A stretch of 64,000 nucleotides of DNA from Pholiota molesta (Eukaryota > Basidiomycota > Agaricomycetes > Agaricales > Strophariaceae): contig JACGCK010000071.1 in the NCBI GenBank assembly GCA_014925825.1, positions 170,906-234,905 on the forward strand, given 5' to 3'. Under the pieces are notes generated by a model that did not search any database, was not told the origin of the DNA, and saw only the letters and a list, made by a program, of their open reading frames with translations. Shown here piece after piece: positions 60,657 through 64,000 of the stretch. Made by a program: the position numbers and the translations under genes. Each line of letters opens with the position of its first letter. Position 1 is the stretch's first letter.

Positions 60657-61060
60657 GTATACTACTCCACTTATCTCCAATTCTGTACCCATTATGCATG
60701 GTCTTCCAGAGAAACCCTCGCGCTCTTTTTGAAAGAATGTTGCTTCTGATTGAGAGCCATATTTCCCTGTCTGTAGGGAATTTACCCGCTAGTTCCTTTA
60801 TACTGTGTCTTGTTATATCTAGCCTGATTATTGTGTCTGTACGTGGTACTAATTTCTTTGTCAAATGCACTCCTTCATGGAGTGATGCCTGTGTTGATAA
60901 GAGGAGGCTCTGGCCAGTAGATTCATATTCTGGATGCATACTTATGTTATGGTCGGCAGTGGGAGGGAGTTGAAGTGCTGCTTCAGCTCTGGCTTTAGCC
61001 ATTTCCAATTCTTTTTTGTCTGTTCTTTCCAGATAGATATTGCCCTGATGGTAGCGGAGT
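60657..61060 (-). mobile_element. LINE segment between the two LTR insertions
   Basis: Minus-strand coding with KARAEAALQLPPTADH, LVPRTDTIIRLDITRHSIK and GFLWKTMHNGYRIGDKW. This is the stretch after RNase H in fungal non-LTR ORF2; it joins directly to the zinc-knuckle part at 55622. The upstream (5') part lies beyond the window because the second LTR element is inserted at 61061. Confidence 0.7.
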
Positions 61061-61466
61061 TGTGAGGACTGGACACTTAGGTACTTGTACAGAGGACTGT
61101 AGATCACATGATAGTCACATGTTACCATGTAGATACAGCCATCCAGCTGTATTAGATAATCAGATTTACCTTTAACCTTTACTTGAAGGACGAATCCACA
61201 CACTGCCGGTATGACCAGATAGTCTACTCCCTACCATGGGTCATATGGGGGCACAGGCGAGCCTTACCACGCAGATCTCTCTGGCTGAGCATCCATCCCT
61301 GCTTGCCTGGTCAACGGCTCACATTGCCCTGGATAGGGTCACATTCCTCCTGAGTAGGATTACAAACTCTCCCTCTCCCTGGATCTCCATCCAGCCCTCT
61401 CTCCAGGTCTCCTCCAGCCTTCCCTGAAGTCCCCTCGAATGCCAGATGCAGACCACAGGCATCACA
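61061..61466 (+). repeat. 5' LTR of the second element
   Basis: Same ends as the other two LTRs; one extra A in an AAA run near 61365 makes it 406 bp. Confidence 0.9.
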
Positions 61467-61978
61467 ATGGTGGGGGCACCGCGGACTTCTCTCCAAGAAG
61501 GTTTCAAGATGACCTGGCACTCCTTTCCTTCTCCCCTCAGAAATCAGTTGGGTTTGACTTGGTGCCAGGTGGCATTCTGAGTCCCTACTCCTTTCTGAGG
61601 TTCCTCCTGACCCACAGTTGGGTTGACATTGGTGCCAGCTGGCATACTAAGTCCCTACTTCTGGGTTGGCTCTCCTTTCCTTCTCCCCTCAGAAATCAGT
61701 TGGGTTTGACTTGGTGCCAGGTGGCATTCTGAGTCCCTACTCCTTTCTGAGGTTCCTCCTGACCCACAGTTGGGTTGACATTGGTGCCAGCTGGCATACT
61801 AAGTCCCTACTTCTGGGTTGGTTCTCCTTTTCCCTTTATGCTCTCCCTTCTCCTTTTTGCTATGCCCTTCACCCCCTTTCCACCTTCCCTCTGGTCCTAG
61901 GAATGCTCCTCAGCCAAGGAGTTCCTCTGGAATTGGACTTATGATGATTTGGAGGGAAGATGATGATTCTGGTTGGAT

Positions 61979-64000
61979 TGATGGCCCCATATCTCCCCAA
62001 CCACTCCTTGGATCGACAAGCGGATTTTTGCGGCTTGTAGCCCTCGTCGAAGCGGATATCGAACGCGCTCTTGATGGCCCCAAACGACCCACCTTTGGGT
62101 GAGAAACAGATGCTGAGACATTTCGATGTCCTGAGACGAAATCGATTCGTTCTCGCCTTCCAGACCTCGGTCAATTACGATCTCTTCGGATTCGAGCTCT
62201 CCTCATCCGTCCGGTTCTTTCAAACCCAAGATCGTTGGATTCCGAGCACAGGAAGTCTCCGAAATCTCTGCATGTTCTCATGCTCCTCTGTTTCTGGTCT
62301 AAGAACAGAGATGCATCTGTTTCTCCCCAACTGCTCCATGGATCGTTAAGCGGCTTTTTGCCCCTTGTAGCCCTCGTCAAATCGATATCAAAACGCGCCC
62401 ACGATGGCCCCAAACGACCCACCTTTGGGTGAGAAACAGATGCTGAGACATTTCGATGTCCTGAGACGAAATCGATTCGTTCTCGCTTCCCAACCTCGGA
62501 CCATTAAGATCTCTTCGGATTCGAGTTCGTCTCATCCGTCCGGCTCTTTGAGCCCAAGATCGTTGAATTCCGAGCACAGGAAGCTTCCGAAATCTCTGCA
62601 TGTCCTCATGCCCCTCTGTTCATGGTCTCAGAACAGAGATTCATCTGTTTCTCCCCAACCGCTCCATGGATCGTTAAGCGGTCTTTTGGGTCCTGTAGCC
62701 CCCAATAAATCGATATCGAACACGCCCTTGACGGCCCCAAAACAGTCCACCTTGGGTGAGAAACAGATGCTGAGACATTTCGATGTCCTGAGACGAAATC
62801 AATTCGTTCTCACCTTGCAGACCTCGGACAGCCAAGATCTTTTGGATTCGAGCTCGGCTCATCCGTCCGGTTCTTTCAAGCCCAAGATCGTTGAATTCCA
62901 AGCACAGAAAGGTTCCGAAATCTCTGCATGTCCCTATGCTCCTCTGTTCTTGTTCTAAGAACAGAGATGCATCTGTTTCTCCCCAGCCGTTCCATGGATT
63001 GCCAAGCGGTTTTTTGCGGCTTGTGGGCCTTGTCAAGTTGATATCGAATGCGCCTTCAATCGCCCCGAACGTTCCACATTTGAGTGAGAAGCGGATGATG
63101 AGACATTTCGATGTCTTGAGACGAAATCGATTCGTTCTCGCCTCCCAGACCTCGGATATTTAAGGTCTCTTCGGATTCGAGCTCAGCTCATCCGTCCGGT
63201 TCTGGCGAGCCCAAGATCATCGAATTCGGAGCATACAACGTCTCCGAGATCTCCGATGTCCTCCTGCCCTTCTGTTCTACTTTGAGGACAGAGATTCATC
63301 CGCTTCTCCTCAACAAGTCCACGGATCGTCAAGCGGTTTTTGCGCTCAGTCGCGCCTGTCCAGGCGTTTCCAACGAGCCCCTGTGCGTGTCTAACAAGTG
63401 ATTTCCAAGCGAGATATGGCCTTTGAGACATTTTGGTCTCCTAATGTGAAACCAAATTCGTTCTCATGAACAGCTGCCCGTATCTGGATGATCTCTTCGG
63501 ATTCGAGCTCGTCTCATCCATCCGGTTCTATCGAGCCCAAGATCATCCCATTCCGAGCAGAACAAGCCTCCGAAATATCGGCATGTCCTCATGCTCCTCC
63601 TTTGCTCCTGTTATGAGCAAAGTCTGGCCATATCTCCGCAGCCGGTTCGTCTATCGTTACGAAACTTTTTGCGCTGGAAAGCCCTTGTTTTCCTCGTTCG
63701 AAAACGCCTTTGAACGTCCCAAACCGTTGTGCATCGCCCGAGCTATGACTTTACAGTCATCTCAGCCTCCTGAAGAGACATCAATTTCGTTCTCCGCACC
63801 CAGCGCTCCTAGCTCTCCAAACTCTTTTGATTTGAGCTCGCCTACCACGTCCGGTTCTAACGAGTACAAGAACGTCCAATTCTATGCAGTAGATCATTCT
63901 GGGGGGCCCATTACCTCTTCCTCCCCTATGATCAGTTCCTAGAACACATATTGGACTATAACTCAGGACCCGGACCTGCGATTGTCTCGCGATTTTGCGC
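61979..64000 (+). repeat. 328-bp tandem array of the second element (partial)
   Basis: Counterpart of 56540-58565. Homopolymer indels relative to the first copy lie near 62053, 62393, 62492, 62547, 62742, 62752, 63277, 63340 and 63993. Confidence 0.8.

Larger units (their letters stand above)
61061..64000 (+). mobile_element. Second copy of the LTR element, truncated by the window end
   Basis: 406-bp 5' LTR (61061-61466) followed by about 2.53 kb of interior. It is nearly identical to 56028-58565 of the first copy and in the same orientation. Preceded by GGAGT, the predicted target duplication. The differences are two or three substitutions and about ten single-base indels, almost all in homopolymers. 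Confidence 0.88.

Overview
The window is fungal nuclear DNA, most likely from an Agaricomycete (Basidiomycota). The supports are many short GT-AG introns of about 45-65 nt, genes packed on both strands, a DUF6593-type protein and a HET-domain protein, an FG-repeat nucleoporin with a CCCH finger, and the exomer/HOPS/exosome/TFIID gene set. All assignments are from reading the sequence; no search was run.

Layout. 0.8-9.0 kb: a hotdog-fold thioesterase, then a divergent pair (a CEP95/DUF5745-like protein and SMC5) sharing a promoter with two MluI cell-cycle boxes. 9.6-14.4 kb: aspartate-semialdehyde dehydrogenase (with a Gcn4-type site upstream) and exosome subunit RRP43, flanked by two copies of an unclassified interspersed repeat. 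14.4-18 kb: no gene recognised. 18-24.2 kb: EMC6, a DUF6593 protein and TTC27/EMW1. 26.6-29.6 kb: an acidic nuclear protein and mitochondrial ribosomal protein uL13m. 32-40.8 kb: NUP42-like nucleoporin and TAF4 (divergent), then VPS41. 41.6-54 kb: accessory and secretory genes: a HET protein, a membrane-anchored alpha/beta hydrolase, a secreted endonuclease/exonuclease/phosphatase, a P-loop GTPase and the exomer subunit CHS5. 54.8-64 kb: a transposon nest. A minus-strand LINE (RNase H tail/zinc knuckle, 3' poly(A)) is interrupted by two young copies of a non-autonomous LTR retrotransposon. The first is complete (55623-60656, 405-bp LTRs, TSD GTATA). The second (from 61061) runs off the window.

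Three themes stand out. (1) Many conserved genes are broken by single-base losses, mostly next to short homopolymers, and the two LTR copies differ almost only by homopolymer indels; this looks like uncorrected long-read error rather than pseudogenisation. (2) RRP43 and NUP42 each have a diverged tandem copy of their own 3' coding end just downstream. The RRP43 copy keeps an intact reading frame and sits behind a potential splice acceptor. (3) The LTR element has no recognisable gag or pol. It is filled by a decaying array of about 328-bp repeats whose best-conserved core can form UUCG-capped hairpins; this is the least familiar structure in the window.
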